Origin: Rhipicephalus microplus
Lineage: Eukaryota; Arthropoda; Arachnida; Ixodida; Ixodidae
Direction: 5' to 3'
Assembly: GCF_043290135.1 (NCBI RefSeq)
Contig: NC_134700.1
Span: forward strand, 245,215,039-245,279,038
Length of the DNA stretch: 64,000 nucleotides
A program made the translations under genes and the position numbers. Positions 44,057-55,779 of the stretch are shown piece by piece. The first letter of the stretch is position 1. The number at the start of each line of letters is the position of its first letter. The notes beneath the pieces are model-generated. The model made no database searches. It had not been told where the DNA came from and saw nothing but the letters and a program-made list of their open reading frames with translations.

Positions 44057-44203
44057 GGGGGGGGGGGGGGGGGGACAGCTATTCGTTCAGTCTTCGCAAT
44101 TCGCCTCAAAGCGTCCTTCTTTCACAGTTAAATCCAGCGCAGAGCCCAAGCGTTGGCCCTACGTTTTCTTCGGTGCCGCGGACCTCACACGCCGCCATGC
44201 CGG

Positions 44204-44564
44204 TCACTCCAGTCCAGCAAGAATTTTCATCGCAGACGTGTCCAGCTTTTCATTGCCGTCCTTAAAACTCAAGGCGTCATGTAGGTTCGTGCCCAAACAT
44301 ACACGAGGGTGGATATCTCGACACTCAATCAGAACATACTGCGTCGTTTCCCTGTAGCTTTCCCACAGCTTGCACATTTTTTTTCTTCTTTATTGAATCT
44401 CGTTTTATAACTACGTACTCTAGGGTAATACGACGTCCCTTCTAACAGTAAAGCGAGGTCGGTGTAGTTACGACTAGCCGTGATGTTTATTTTGCCTTTT
44501 TTTAATCCCTGCTAGAGTTATCCCATCGGCCTCCCTGAGTTTTTGGTTAGCGCTCTTTGTTGCC
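44204..44564 (-). mobile_element. LINE reverse transcriptase C-terminus (left part, interrupted)
   Basis: On the minus strand this encodes KSANQKLREADGITLAGIKK near 44,500 and, with breaks, a CASCG...YVLIEC zinc-finger region ending at a TGA at 44,204-44,206, as at the end of many LINE proteins. Several stops and frameshifts are present. Its upstream part continues at 54,678 on the far side of the Penelope complex. Confidence 0.55.
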
Positions 44565-44579
44565 ATATTGCTCACCCTA
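44565..44579. repeat. Target-site duplication, left
   Basis: ATATTGCTCACCCTA, identical to 54,663-54,677. The pair brackets the whole Penelope complex. Confidence 0.88.
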
Positions 44580-44771
44580 TTGTTGAAAAACAGGTCACTG
44601 ACCAATGTCAAATAAAAACAAAGACGTTTTGGGATCCGTACGGATCCCTTGTTCACAATGGGATGACGGCTGAGCAACAGGTTCTTATGTAACGTTGAGC
44701 GCATGACACAAAGTCCGGGAGTACACGTGGTTTAGTGTGCCAGATGATCTATTGATTGTGTTACTTGTCGT

Positions 44772-47130
44772 CTAAATGATTAGTGATTCGAGGTTCAGTC
44801 TGGTTGTAAAATTCTTCTCCGTGGCCATGATGCGTGCGTTGTCCCAGCTTATCTCGTGGCCCGTCTTCTCGGCATGCTCTGCGAGTGCATTTGTCACTGT
44901 GTGGCCCTTGGCGACGTCATTCTTGTGTTGCATCAGACGTCTGCAGTAATTTCCACTCGTGCCAATGTACACCGATTCACAATCGGCGCATGGTATCTTG
45001 TAGACTACGCCAGGAAAGTGTTGCCGAGGGAGAGGATCCTTCACATTTAGCAACTCAGCCTTAAGCTTGCTTGCTGGAACATGCGCGATCTGTACACCAC
45101 GTTTTCTGAATAGACGGGCTAGGGCTTCGCTTATATTTCGAATATAAGGAATCGATGCACGCTTTTTCGTAGACGATGTGTTATGCATGGCTTGACTAGT
45201 TGACTGCAGTTTATGCATGACGGATTTAGTTGTTTTTCTAATAAAAATCTTGGGGTATCCATTCCTGATCAGGTCATCTTCAATGGTCCGGAGCTCCTCC
45301 TGCAGGCTTCCTTCATCGGAACAAGCGTGAACCGCTCGTTGAACTAAAGACCGAATCACTGAGCGTTTGTGGGCTACCGGGTGGACTGACTCATAGTCAA
45401 GGTATCTACCGGAGTGCGTTGGCTTTCGGTACACAGCGAAGGCAAGGCCTGTGGGAGTACGTTTTACAACTGCATCCAAGAAAGGGAGGCAACCGTCTTT
45501 TTCTTCTTCCACAGTAAACTTGATGGACGTCTCGATGCCATTTAGGCAGTCAAGGAAAGCTTGGACGTCTTTCTTCTTTATCACGCAGAAGCAGTCGTCG
45601 ACGTATCTCAGACAAACCTCGGGTCTCGGCTGAAATGTTCACAATGCTTTCTGCTCAATTGCTTCCATTGTGATATTCGCAGTTGTGACCGGAATCGACG
45701 CTCCCATTGCGGTACCGAAAACTTGCCTGTAGAATTCACCCTTGTACGAGAAGTAAGTGTTGGATAGGCAAAACCGTAACAAGGTGCACAGCTCGGTGAC
45801 GTCGAATGGTGTGCGATCGGCCAATGTCGTGTCCTTGTGAAGCAATTGTCTGGAAGTGTCTACAGCAAGGTCGACGGGAACACTTGTGAAGAGGGAGCAG
45901 ACATCAAATGAAACCAGTACTTCGTCGACATCCACAGTGATACTCTTCATTTTGCTTATGAAGTCATTGGTGTTCCGGAGGTTAGTTTCAGTCTTGCCTG
46001 CAAGGGGAGCCAGGATGCCGTGAAGATACTTTGAGAGGCTGTACAGGGGTGACCTAGTGAAATCTACTATGGGTCTGAGAGGCGTTCCGCTTTTGTGAAT
46101 CTTCGGTAAACCGTATATCGCTGGAGCAGAACCATTGGTGCACAGCAGCTGGAAGTATAACCTTTTTGCTGATGCAGGAAGCGTCTGAAAAATACTAGAG
46201 AGCGTCTTTTGCAGGCCAGTTTGGACTTTCGAGGTAGGATCCTTGTTAATCTTGGCGTACGTTGTACAGTCTCCCACTATCTCCGTCATCTTCGACTCAT
46301 ACGTCGACCGGTCAAGCACAACCGTCACGTTGCCTTTGTCCGCAGGAAGTACAGCAATCTTCTTATTTTTGTGCAATGCCTTAATCGCTTTTTCCTCGTC
46401 TTCCGAGAGGACTTGCTGGCAGCCAGACTTGCGATTCCTCGATAGTATACCTACTGCTCTCGTACGGACTTCGTCTCGTTCACTTTCTCCAAGTAGACCA
46501 ATAGCGTTTTCGACAGCACACACGACCTTGCGAGTGTCCGGCTGCTTTGCTTGGTTGAAGTTGAGACCACGGCTCAAAACTTTGCATTCCGCAGGAGTTA
46601 GCTCGTATGACGACAAGTTCCAGCTCGTATGACGACAAGTTCCTGACCTCGAACATGGGTCCTCTGGTTTTCCTGCCTTTTTCTAGCAAAGCACTCAGCT
46701 TGCGCTCTTGTGACGTTTCCTGCTTTTCTGTTCGTCGTCGCGATGCTTGGTTCGCAACGAGATGTATTTCAGGGAGTAACTCAGGCATGATGAATTCCAG
46801 CTGGCGTGTTGTGAAGAAAATGTCAGTCTCAAGGCGCTTCACAGTCTGCTTGCAGTCTTCTATCCGTGCTTGAAGAAGCTGCCGTTCAGCTTTCGAAATG
46901 ACTTGATGACCGAATGCCGATTTCACGGGGTGCTTTAACTGCAAAGATTTTGGGATGAGTTGCTTGGACTTACAGGTTATGTTGAAACGCAGGTGCGTCT
47001 TGAAGGCTGCCAGTCGTGTAGATGCACTCAAGAAGTGACGAATCCTGGTGATAGCCGATTGTCCATACTTGTGGCGGATGCTCACGTTGTCGAGAGTTCG
47101 ACGGAATGCCGTCTGGTCAGGTAAAGGCAT
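44772..47130 (-). pseudogene. Penelope-like reverse transcriptase/GIY-YIG, copy A
   Basis: The protein of this family has an N-terminal region, a reverse transcriptase with a YVDD catalytic motif, and a C-terminal GIY-YIG endonuclease. Copy A is split into three frames (46,480-47,130; 45,639-46,616; 44,772-45,584). Breaks are a 22-bp duplication at 46,600-46,643 that shifts the frame, a stop at about 45,637 (TGA where B has CGA), and an early TAG at 44,772 where B has CAG. It also has TTTTGGG where the other copies have TTTCGGG in the 3' region. It is the most damaged full-length unit. Confidence 0.9.
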
Positions 47131-47234
47131 TGTTGAAAAACAGGTCACTGACCAATGTCAAATAAAAACAAAGACGTTTCGGGATCCGTACGGATCCCTT
47201 GTTCACAATGGGATGACGGCTGAGCAACAGGTTC

Positions 47235-49680
47235 TTATGTAACGTTGAGCGCATGACGCAAAGTCCGGGAGTACACGTGGTTTAGTGTGCCAGTTGATCT
47301 ATTGATTGTGTTACTTGTCGTCTGAATGATTAGTGATTCGAGGTTCAGTCTGGTTGTAAAATTCTTCTCCGTGGCCATGATGCGTGCGTTGTCCCAGCTT
47401 ATCTCGTGGCCCGTCTTCTCGGCATGCTCTGCGAGTGCATTTGTCACTGTGTGGCCCTTGGCGACGTCATTCTTGTGTTGCATCAGACGTCTGCAGTAAT
47501 TTCCACTCGTGCCAATGTACACCGATTCACAATCGGCGCATGGTATCTTGTAGACTACGCCAGGAAAGTGTTGCCGAGGGAGAGGATCCTTCACATTTAG
47601 CAACTCAGCCTTAAGCTTGCTTGCTGGAACATGCGCGATCTGTACACCGCGTTTTCTGAATAGACGGGCTAGGGCTTCGCTTATATTTCGAATATAAGGA
47701 ATCGATGCACGCTTTTTCGTAGACGATGTGTTATGCATGGCTTGACTAGTTGACTGCAGTTTATGCATGACGGATTTAGTTGTTTTTCTAATAAAAATCT
47801 TGGGGTATCCATTCCTGATCAGGTCATCTTCAATGGTCCGGAGCTCCTCCTGCAGGCTTCCTTCATAGGAACAAGCGTGAACCGCTCGTTGAACTAAAGA
47901 CCGAATCACTGAGCGTTTGTGGGCTACCGGGTGGACTGACTCATAGTCAAGGTATCTACCGGAGTGCGTTGGCTTTCGGTACACAGCGAAGGCAAGGCCT
48001 GTGGGAGTACGTTTTACAACTGCATCCAAGAAAGGGAGGCAACCGTCTTTTTCTTCTTCCACAGTAAACTTGATGGACGTCTCGATGCCATTTAGGCAGT
48101 CAAGGAAAGCTTGGACGTCTTTCTTCTTTATCACGCAGAAGCAGTCGTCGACGTATCTCAGACAAACCTCGGGTCTCGGCTGAAATGTTCGCAATGCTTT
48201 CTGCTCAATTGCTTCCATTGTGATATTCGCAGTTGTGACCGGAATCGACGCTCCCATTGCGGTACCGAAAACTTGCCTGTAGAATTCACCCTTGTACGAG
48301 AAGTAAGTGTTGGATAGGCAAAACCGTAACAAGGTGCACAGCTCGGTGACGTCGAACGGTGTGCGATCGGCCAATGTCGTGTCCTTGTGAAGCAATTGTC
48401 TGGAAGTGTCTACAGCAAGGTCGACGGGAACACTTGTGAAGAGGGAGCAGACATCAAATGAAACCAGTACTTCGTCGACATCCACAGTGATACTCTTCAT
48501 TTTGCTTATGAAGTCATTGGTGTTCCGGAGGTTAGTTTCAGTCTTGCCTGCAAGGGGAGCCAGGATGCCGTGAAGATACTTTGAGAGGCTGTACAGGGGT
48601 GACCTAGTGAAATCTACTATGGGTCTGAGAGGCGTTCCGCTTTTGTGAATCTTCGGTAAACCGTATATCGCTGGAGCAGAACCATTGGTGCACAGCAGCT
48701 GGAAGTATAACCTTTTTGCTGATGCAGGAAGCGTCTGAAAAATACTAGAGAGCGTCTTTTGCAGGCCAGTTTGGACTTTCGAGGTAGGATCCTTGTTAAT
48801 CTTGGCGTACGTTGTACAGTCTCCCACTATCTCCGTCATCTTCGACTCATACGTCGACCGGTCAAGCACAACCGTCACGTTGCCTTTGTCCGCAGGAAGT
48901 ACAGCAATCTTCTTGTTTTTGTGCAATGCCTTAATCGCTTTTTCCTCGTCTTCCGAGAGGACTTGCTGGCAGCCAGACTTGCGATTCCTCGATAGTATAC
49001 CTACTGCTCTCGTACGGACTTCGTCTCGTTCACTTTCTCCAAGTAGACCAATAGCGTTTTCGACAGCACACACGACCTTGCGAGTGTCCGGCTGCTTTGC
49101 TTGGTTGAAGTTGAGACCACGGCTCAAAACTTTGCATTCCGCAGGAGTTAGCTCGTATGACGACAAGTTCCAGCTCGTATGACGACAAGTTCCTGACCTC
49201 GAACATGGGTCCTCTGGTTTTCCTGCCTTTTTCTAGCAAAGCACTCAGCTTGCGCTCTTGTGACGTTTCCTGCTTTTCTGTTCGTCGTCGCGATGCTTGG
49301 TTCGCAACGAGATGTATTTCAGGGAGTAACTCAGGCATGATGAATTCCAGCTGGCGTGTTGTGAAGAAAATGTCAGTCTCAAGGCGCTTCACAGTCTGCT
49401 TGCAATCTTCTATCCGTGCTTGAAGAAGCTGCCGTTCAGCTTTCGAAATGACTTGATGACCGAATGCCGATTTCACGGGGTGCTTTAACTGCAAAGATTT
49501 TGGGATGAGTTGCTTGGACTTACAGGTTATGTTGAAACGCAGGTGCGTCTTGAAGGCTGCCAGTCGTGTAGATGCACTCAAGAAGTGACGAATCCTGGTG
49601 ATAGCCGATTGTCCATACTTGTGGCGGATGCTCACGTTGTCGAGAGTTCGACGGAATGCCGTCTGGTCAGGTAAAGGCAT
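47235..49680 (-). pseudogene. Penelope-like reverse transcriptase/GIY-YIG, copy B
   Basis: Only one lesion is seen: the 22-bp tandem duplication at 49,150-49,193 that shifts the frame between an N-terminal part (49,030-49,680) and a 643-codon part (47,235-49,166). The latter contains SGTPLRPIVDFTRSPLYSLS (RT fingers/palm), RYVDDCFCVIK (catalytic Asp pair), and the endonuclease GVVYKIPCADCESVYIGTSG with a downstream Arg. The ATG at 49,680 is the first base of the unit, so its promoter would lie in the upstream neighbour. It shares the 22-bp duplication with A, so A and B are sister copies. Confidence 0.92.
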
Positions 49681-49784
49681 TGTTGAAAAACAGGTCACTG
49701 ACCAATGTCAAATAAAAACAAAGACGTTTCGGGATCCGTACGGATCCCTTGTTCACAATGGGATGACGGCTGAGCAACAGGTTC

Positions 49785-50690
49785 TTATGTAACGTTGAGC
49801 GCATGACGCAAAGTCCGGGAGTACACGTGGTTTAGTGTGCCAGTTGATCTATTGATTGTGTTACTTGTCGTCTGAATGATTAGTGATTCGAGGTTCAGTC
49901 TGGTTGTAAAATTCTTCTCCGTGGCCATGATGCGTGCGTTGTCCCAGCTTATCTCGTGGCCCGTCTTCTCGGCATGCTCTGCGAGTGCATTTGTCACTGT
50001 GTGGCCCTTGGCGACGTCATTCTTGTGTTGCATCAGACGTCTGCAGTAATTTCCACTCGTGCCAATGTACACCGATTCACAATCGGCGCATGGTATCTTG
50101 TAGACTACGCCAGGAAAGTGTTGCCAAGGGAGAGGATCCTTCACATTTAGCAACTCAGCCTTAAGCTTGCTTGCTGGAACATGCGCGATCTGTACACCGC
50201 GTTTTCTGAATAGACGGGCTAGGGCTTCGCTTATATTTCGAATATAAGGAATCGATGCACGCTTTTTCGTAGACGATGTGTTATGCATAGCTTGACTAGT
50301 TGACTGCAGTTTATGCATGACGGATTTAGTTGTTTTTCTAATAAAAATCTTGGGGTATCTATTCCTGATCAGGTCATCTTCAATGGTCCGGAGCTCCTCC
50401 TGCAGGCTTCCTTCATCGGAACAAGTGTGAACCGCTCGTTGAACTAAAGACCGAATCACTGAGCGTTTGTGGGCTACCGGGTGGACTGACTCATAGTCAA
50501 GGTATCTACCGGAGTGCGTTGGCTTTCGGTACACAGCGAAGGCAAGGCCTGTGGGAGTACGTTTTACAACTGCATCCAAGAAAGGGAGGCAACCGTCTTT
50601 TTCTTCTTCCACAGTAAACTTGATGGACGTCTCGATGCCATTTAGGCAGTCAAGGAAAGCTTGGACGCCTTTCTTCTTTATCACGCAGAA
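49785..50690 (-). pseudogene. Penelope-like copy C, 5' truncated
   Basis: A frame of about 299 codons (49,785-50,684) begins just after the YVDD region (IKKKGVQAFLDCLNGIETSI) and contains the intact GIY-YIG domain. The sequence leaves the element at about 50,690, after GCAGAAGCAG, where the fold-back junction begins. Confidence 0.9.
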
Positions 50691-50745
50691 GCAGAGTAGA
50701 GTATGAAGAGTATCACTGTGGATGTGAAGAGTATCACTGTGGATG
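50691..50745. other. Fold-back junction of the Penelope complex
   Basis: AGTAGAGT filler separates the minus arm (ending inside the RT region after YVDD) from the plus arm (starting at ATGAAGAGTATC, some 365 bp farther upstream in the element). A 21-bp tandem duplication of TGAAGAGTATCACTGTGGATG starts the plus arm. Unequal 5' truncation plus filler is typical of end joining or template switching. Confidence 0.85.
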
Positions 50746-52106
50746 TCGACGAAGTACTGGTTTCATTTGATGTCTGCTCCCTCTTCACAAGTGTTCCCGT
50801 CGACCTTGCTGTAGACACTTCCAGACAATTGCTTCACAAGGACACGACATTGGCCGATCGCACACCGTTCGACGTCACCGAGCTGTGCACCTTGTTACGG
50901 TTTTGCCTATCCAACACTTACTTCTCGTACAAGGGTGAATTCTACAGGCAAGTTTTCGGTACCGCAATGGGAGCGTCGATTTCGGTCACAACTGCGAATA
51001 TCACAATGGAAGCAATTGAGCAGAAAGCATTGCGAACATTTCAGCCGAGACCCGAGGTTTTTCTGAGATACGTCGACGACTGCTTCTGCGTGATAAAGAA
51101 GAAAGACGTCCAAGCTTTCCTTGACTGCCTAAATGGCATCGAGACGTCCATCAAGTTTACTGTGGAAGAAGAAAAAGACGGTTGCCTCCCTTTCTTGGAT
51201 GCAGTTGTAAAACGTACTCCCACAGGCCTTGCCTTCGCTGTGTACCGAAAGCCAACGCACTCCGGTAGATACCTTGACTATGAGTCAGTCCACCCGGTAG
51301 CCCACAAACGCTCAGTGATTCGGTCTTTAGTTCAACGAGCGGTTCACACTTGTTCCGATGAAGGAAGCCTGCAGGAGGAGCTCCGGACCATTGAAGATGA
51401 CCTGATCAGGAATGGATACCCCAAGATTTTTATTAGAAAAACAACTAAATCCGTCATGCATAAACTGCAGTCAACTAGTCAAGCCATGCATAACACATCG
51501 TCTACGAAAAAGCGTGAATCGATTCCTTATATTCGAAATATAAGCGAAGCCCTAGCCCGTCTATTCAGAAAACGCGGTGTACAGATCGCGCATGTTCCAG
51601 CAAGCAAGCTTAAGGCTGAGTTGCTAAATGTGAAGGATCCTCTCCCTCGGCAACACTTTCCTGGCGTAGTCTACAAGATACCATGCGCCGATTGTGAATC
51701 GGTGTACATTGGCACGAGTGGAAATTACTGCAGACGTCTGATGCAACACAAGAATGACGTCGCCAAGGGCCACACAGTGACAAATGCACTCGCAGAGCAT
51801 GCCGAGAAGACGGGCCACGAGATAAGCTGGGACAACGCACGCATCATGGCCACGAAGAAGAATTTTACAACCAGACTGAACCTCGAATCACTAATCATTC
51901 AGACGACAAGTAACACAATCAATAGATCATCTGGCACACTAAACCACGTGTACTCCCGGACTTTGCGTCATGCGCTCAACGTTACATTAGAACCTTTTGC
52001 TCAGCCTCATCCCATTGTGAACAAGGGATCCGTACGGATCCCGAAACGTCTTTGTTTTTATTTGACATTGGTCAGTGACCTGTTTTTCAACAATGCCTTT
52101 ACCTGA
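50703..52106 (+). pseudogene. Penelope-like copy C', 5' truncated
   Basis: A 467-codon frame starting in the RT palm and containing RYVDDCFCVIK and the GIY-YIG domain. The usual stop (TAA) reads TTA, so the frame runs through the 3' region into the start of copy D. The N-terminal 40% of the protein is absent. Confidence 0.9.
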
Positions 52107-54515
52107 CCAGACGGCATTCCGTCGAACTCTCGACTACGTGAGCATCCGCCACAAGTATGGACAATCGGCTATCACCAGGATTCGTCACTTCTTGAGTGCA
52201 TCTACACGACTGGCAGCCTTCAAGACGCACCTGCGTTTCAACATAACCTGTAAGTCCATGCAACTCATCCCAAAATCTTTGCAGTTAAAGCACCCCGTGA
52301 AATCGGCATTCGGTCATCAAGTCATTTCGAAAGCTGAACGGCAGCTTCTTCAAGCACAGATAGAAGACTGCAAGCAGACTGTGAAGCGCCTTGAGACTGA
52401 CATTTTCTTCACAACACGCCAGCTGGAATTCATCATGCCTGAGTTACTCCCTGAAATACATCTCGTTGCGAACCAAGCATCGCGACGACGAACAGAAAAG
52501 CAGGAAACGTCACAAGAGCGCAAGCTGAGTGCTTTGCTAGAAAAAGGCAGGAAAACCAGAGGACCCATGTTCGAGGTCAGGAACTTGTCGTCATACGAGC
52601 TAACTCCTGCGGAATGCAAAGTTTTGAGCCGTGGTCTCAACTTCAACCAAGCAAATCAGCCGGACACTCGCAAGGTCGTGTGTCTGTCGAAAACGCTATT
52701 GGTCTACTTGGAGAAAGTGAACGAGACGAAGTCCGTACGAGAGCAGTAGGTATACTATCGAGGAATCGCAAGTCTGGCTGCCAGCAAGTCCTCTCGGAAG
52801 ACGAGGAAAAAGCGATTAGGGCATTGCACAAAAACAAGAAGATTGCTGTACTTCCTGCGGACAAAGGCAACGTGACGGTTGTGCTTGACCGGTCGACGTA
52901 TGAGTCGAAGATGACGGAGATAGTGGGAGACTGTACAACGTACGCCAAGATTAACAAGGATCCTACCTCGAAAGTCCAAACTGGCCTGCAAAAGACGCTC
53001 TCTAGTATTTTTCAGACGCTTCCTGCATCATCAAAAAGGTTATACTTCCAGCTGCTGTGCACCAATGGCTCTGCTCCAGCGATATACGGTTTACCGAAGA
53101 TTCACAAAAGCGGAACGCCTCTCAGACCCATAGTAGATTTCACTAGGTCACCCCTGTACAGCCTCTCAAAGTATCTTCACGGCATCCTGGCTCCCCTTGC
53201 AGGCAAGACTGAAACTAACCTCCGGAACACCAATGACTTCATAAGCAAAATGAAGAGTATCACTGTAGATGTCGACGAAGTACTGGTTTCATTTGATGTC
53301 TGCTCCCTCTTCACAAGTGTTCCCGTCGACCTTGCTGTAGACACTTCCAGACAATTGCTTCACAAGGACACGACATTGGCCGATCGCACACCGTTCGACG
53401 TCACCGAGCTGTGCACCTTGTTACGGTTTAGCCTATCCAACACTTACTTCTCGTACAAGGGTGAATTCTACAGGCAAGTTTTCGGTACCGCAATGGGAGC
53501 GTCGATTTCGGTCACAACTGCGAATATCACAATGGAAGCAATTGAGCAGAAAGCATTGCGAACATTTCAGCCGAGACCCAAGGTTTTTCTGAGATACGTC
53601 GACGACTGCTTCTGCGTGATAAAGAAGAAAGACGTCCAAGCTTTCCTTGACTGCCTAAATGGCATCGAGACGTCCATCAAGTTTACTGTGGAAGAAGAAA
53701 AAGACGGTTGCCTCCCTTTCTTGGATGCAGTTGTAAAACGTACTCCCACAGGCCTTGCCTTCGCTGTGTACCGAAAGCCAACGCACTCCGGTAGATACAT
53801 TGACTATGAGTCAGTCCACCCGGTAGCCCACAAACGCTCAGTGATTCGGTCTTTAGTTCAACGAGCGGTTCACACTTGTTCCGATGAAGGAAGCCTGCAG
53901 GAGGAGCTCCGGACCATTGAAGATGACCTGATCAGGAATGGATACCCCAAGATTTTTATTAGAAAAACAACTAAATCCGTCATGCATAAACTGCAGTCAA
54001 CTAGTCAAGCCATGCATAACACATCGTCTACGAAAAAGCGTGCATCGATTCCTTATATTCGAAATATAAGCGAAGCCCTAGCCCGTCTATTCAGAAAACG
54101 CGGTGTACAGATCGCGCATGTTCCAGCAAGCAAGCTTAAGGCTGAGTTGCTAAATGTGAAGGATCCTCTCCCTCGGCAACACTTTCCTGGCGTAGTCTAC
54201 AAGATACCATGCGCCGATTGTGAATCGGTGTACATTGGCACGAGTGGAAATTACTGCAGACGTCTGATGCAACACAAGAATGACGTCGCCAAGGGCCACA
54301 CAGTGACAAATGCACTCGCAGAGCATGCCGAGAAGACGGGCCACGAGATAAGCTGGGACAACACACGCATCATGGCCACGGAGAAGAATTTTACAACCAG
54401 ACTGAACCTCGAATCACTAATCATTCAGACGACAAGTAACACAATCAATAGATCATCTGGCACACTAAACCACGTGTACTCCCGGACTTTGCGTCATGCG
54501 CTCAACGTTACATAA
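52093..54515 (+). pseudogene. Penelope-like reverse transcriptase/GIY-YIG, copy D
   Basis: It starts with ATG at 52,093, the first base of the unit. It lacks the 22-bp duplication of A and B, so the N-terminal part reads through; a 1-base deletion near 52,681-52,684 shifts the frame (first frame ends 52,749; second is open to the TAA at 54,513-54,515). The second part contains RYVDDCFCVIK and GVVYKIPCADCESVYIGTSG. The undamaged family product would be about 807 residues. D appears closest to the ancestral arrangement. Confidence 0.92.
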
Positions 54516-54662
54516 GAACCTGTTGCTCAGCCGTCATCCCATTGTGAACAAGGGATCCGTACGGATCCCGAAACGTCTTTGTTTTTATTTGACATTGGTC
54601 AGTGACCTGTTTTTCAACAATGCCTTTACCTGACCAGACGGCATTCCGTTGAACTCTCGACT
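54516..54662 (+). repeat. Penelope 3' region with 18-bp palindrome and tail extension
   Basis: GGGATCCGTACGGATCCC (54,552-54,569) is followed by GAAACGTCTTTG. It also occurs at 44,631-44,648 (next to AAAA on the element strand instead of GAAA), 47,181-47,198, 49,731-49,748 and 52,025-52,042. After 54,619 the element continues with 43 bp of the 5' end of another unit before the target duplication; the left end at 44,580 has no such extension. Confidence 0.8.
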
Positions 54663-54677
54663 ATATTGCTCACCCTA
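54663..54677. repeat. Target-site duplication, right
   Basis: ATATTGCTCACCCTA, identical to 44,565-44,579. Confidence 0.88.
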
Positions 54678-54830
54678 ACAGCCGTATACTTCTTAGTGAG
54701 CCTCCCAGTTCTTTTCCTGCAAAGGTTAACACTCTTCCTATACAAATCATGGAGCACCTTTTCCCTCCATCTGCTCTCTTTCCTATTTTTTAGCCTTTCT
54801 TTCAAACTTATCTGTAAGACAATGATTTGG
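54678..54830 (-). mobile_element. LINE reverse transcriptase fragment (right part)
   Basis: The minus strand encodes ESRWREKVLHDLYRKSVNLC and continues to RLTKKYTAV at the Penelope boundary. The frame resumes at 44,564 with VSNMATKSANQKL, so the two parts were one LINE before the insertion. Confidence 0.5.
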
Positions 54831-54930
54831 GCTGGATGGAAACAGCTTTATTTATACGTTCTGCACAAGGTGTTGCCACCTGCTTGGCTAATCCCATGAC
54901 GAGACTGGGAGGTAAAGCCTCCTATCCCTC

Positions 54931-55779
54931 TCATGGGTGTACTGAACCACCAGGACTTGGGGGATATGATCGTTAGACTTTATGATCCCTGTAAACCAAT
55001 CCTGGGAAATGAAAGGGTCAAGCTAACCACACTCCCACTGCGTATGCTCAAGCGTGCATGCTTCTTTCTTGCATGCCCTGAAAACAGCATTCATATCTTT
55101 TATATCGTGTCATTCTTTTGCCTGTGCTGGTGAGTAATAAGACTGTCTGTTACTGTCTAAGTGTGACCACTTGTGCTCTATTTAGTCTACTGTGAGGGAG
55201 TGCAAACTCTGCTCCACAGGTAGTAATGTTTAGTCATTTCATTATATATCATGGGCTTATCCCGTCGTAGATTTTCGAATTCTGCAGTATCAAAGCCATG
55301 TGTAAAAGCGTCCTCGTCTGTATGTTCGCGGGCAACGCTGTTGGACGATTCATTTGAATTGATGTAAATGTCATCCAGTGATCCGAGGTGCAATGTGAAC
55401 CAATATACGTAATGTGTATCAATGGACTGCTTACTATTAATAATTCTAACTGCGTGTCGTGCGATCCTGCCCCTGCTGAACACGCTGGTTTTGAGTCACT
55501 GTATATCTCGGTGTATTGCTGGTGAGTTCATGTTGAAACCTTGATTCTGTACTGTTTTAAAAATAATACCGACGAATAAGACGCAGATACCAACATGAGT
55601 AGACGAGCCAAAGCGCTACTTTCAACCTATTTATTTAGTGCGTCGTTCGAGTATATATTACGTTCTTTTACGCAGCGGCCGCGGTTGTATCTGTTCAAGG
55701 CCCGGGCTCGCATCATTCCGATCACTAGGTAATTAGCCTAATTAAACACATCTAGTATCGTATACCTTACGAATCCATG
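54931..55779. other. No recognised feature
   Basis: No coding signal or named repeat seen. Confidence 0.4.

Larger units (their letters stand above)
44580..54662. mobile_element. Penelope-like element complex: tandem and fold-back array
   Basis: A 10,083-bp block of five Penelope-like units. Minus strand: A (44,580-47,130), B (47,131-49,680) and 5'-truncated C (49,681-50,690). Plus strand: 5'-truncated C' (50,703-52,092) and D (52,093-54,619), plus 43 bp of a further unit. The tandem period is exactly 2,550 bp on the left; D is 2,527 bp, the difference being a 22-bp duplication absent from D and one deleted base. The two arms meet head to head at 50,691-50,702. A 15-bp duplication flanks the block, so it behaves as one insertion into a LINE. 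Tandem and inverted partial copies are known for Penelope elements. Confidence 0.92.

Noticed and set aside
44057..44074. Run of 18 G considered as a G-quadruplex or regulatory site
   Set aside because: A single uninterrupted homopolymer; length may be a sequencing artefact and no context supports a function.
44834..54366. Repeated small antisense frames (60-130 codons) within the Penelope units
   Set aside because: They are shadows on the opposite strand of the reverse transcriptase gene and recur in each copy for that reason.
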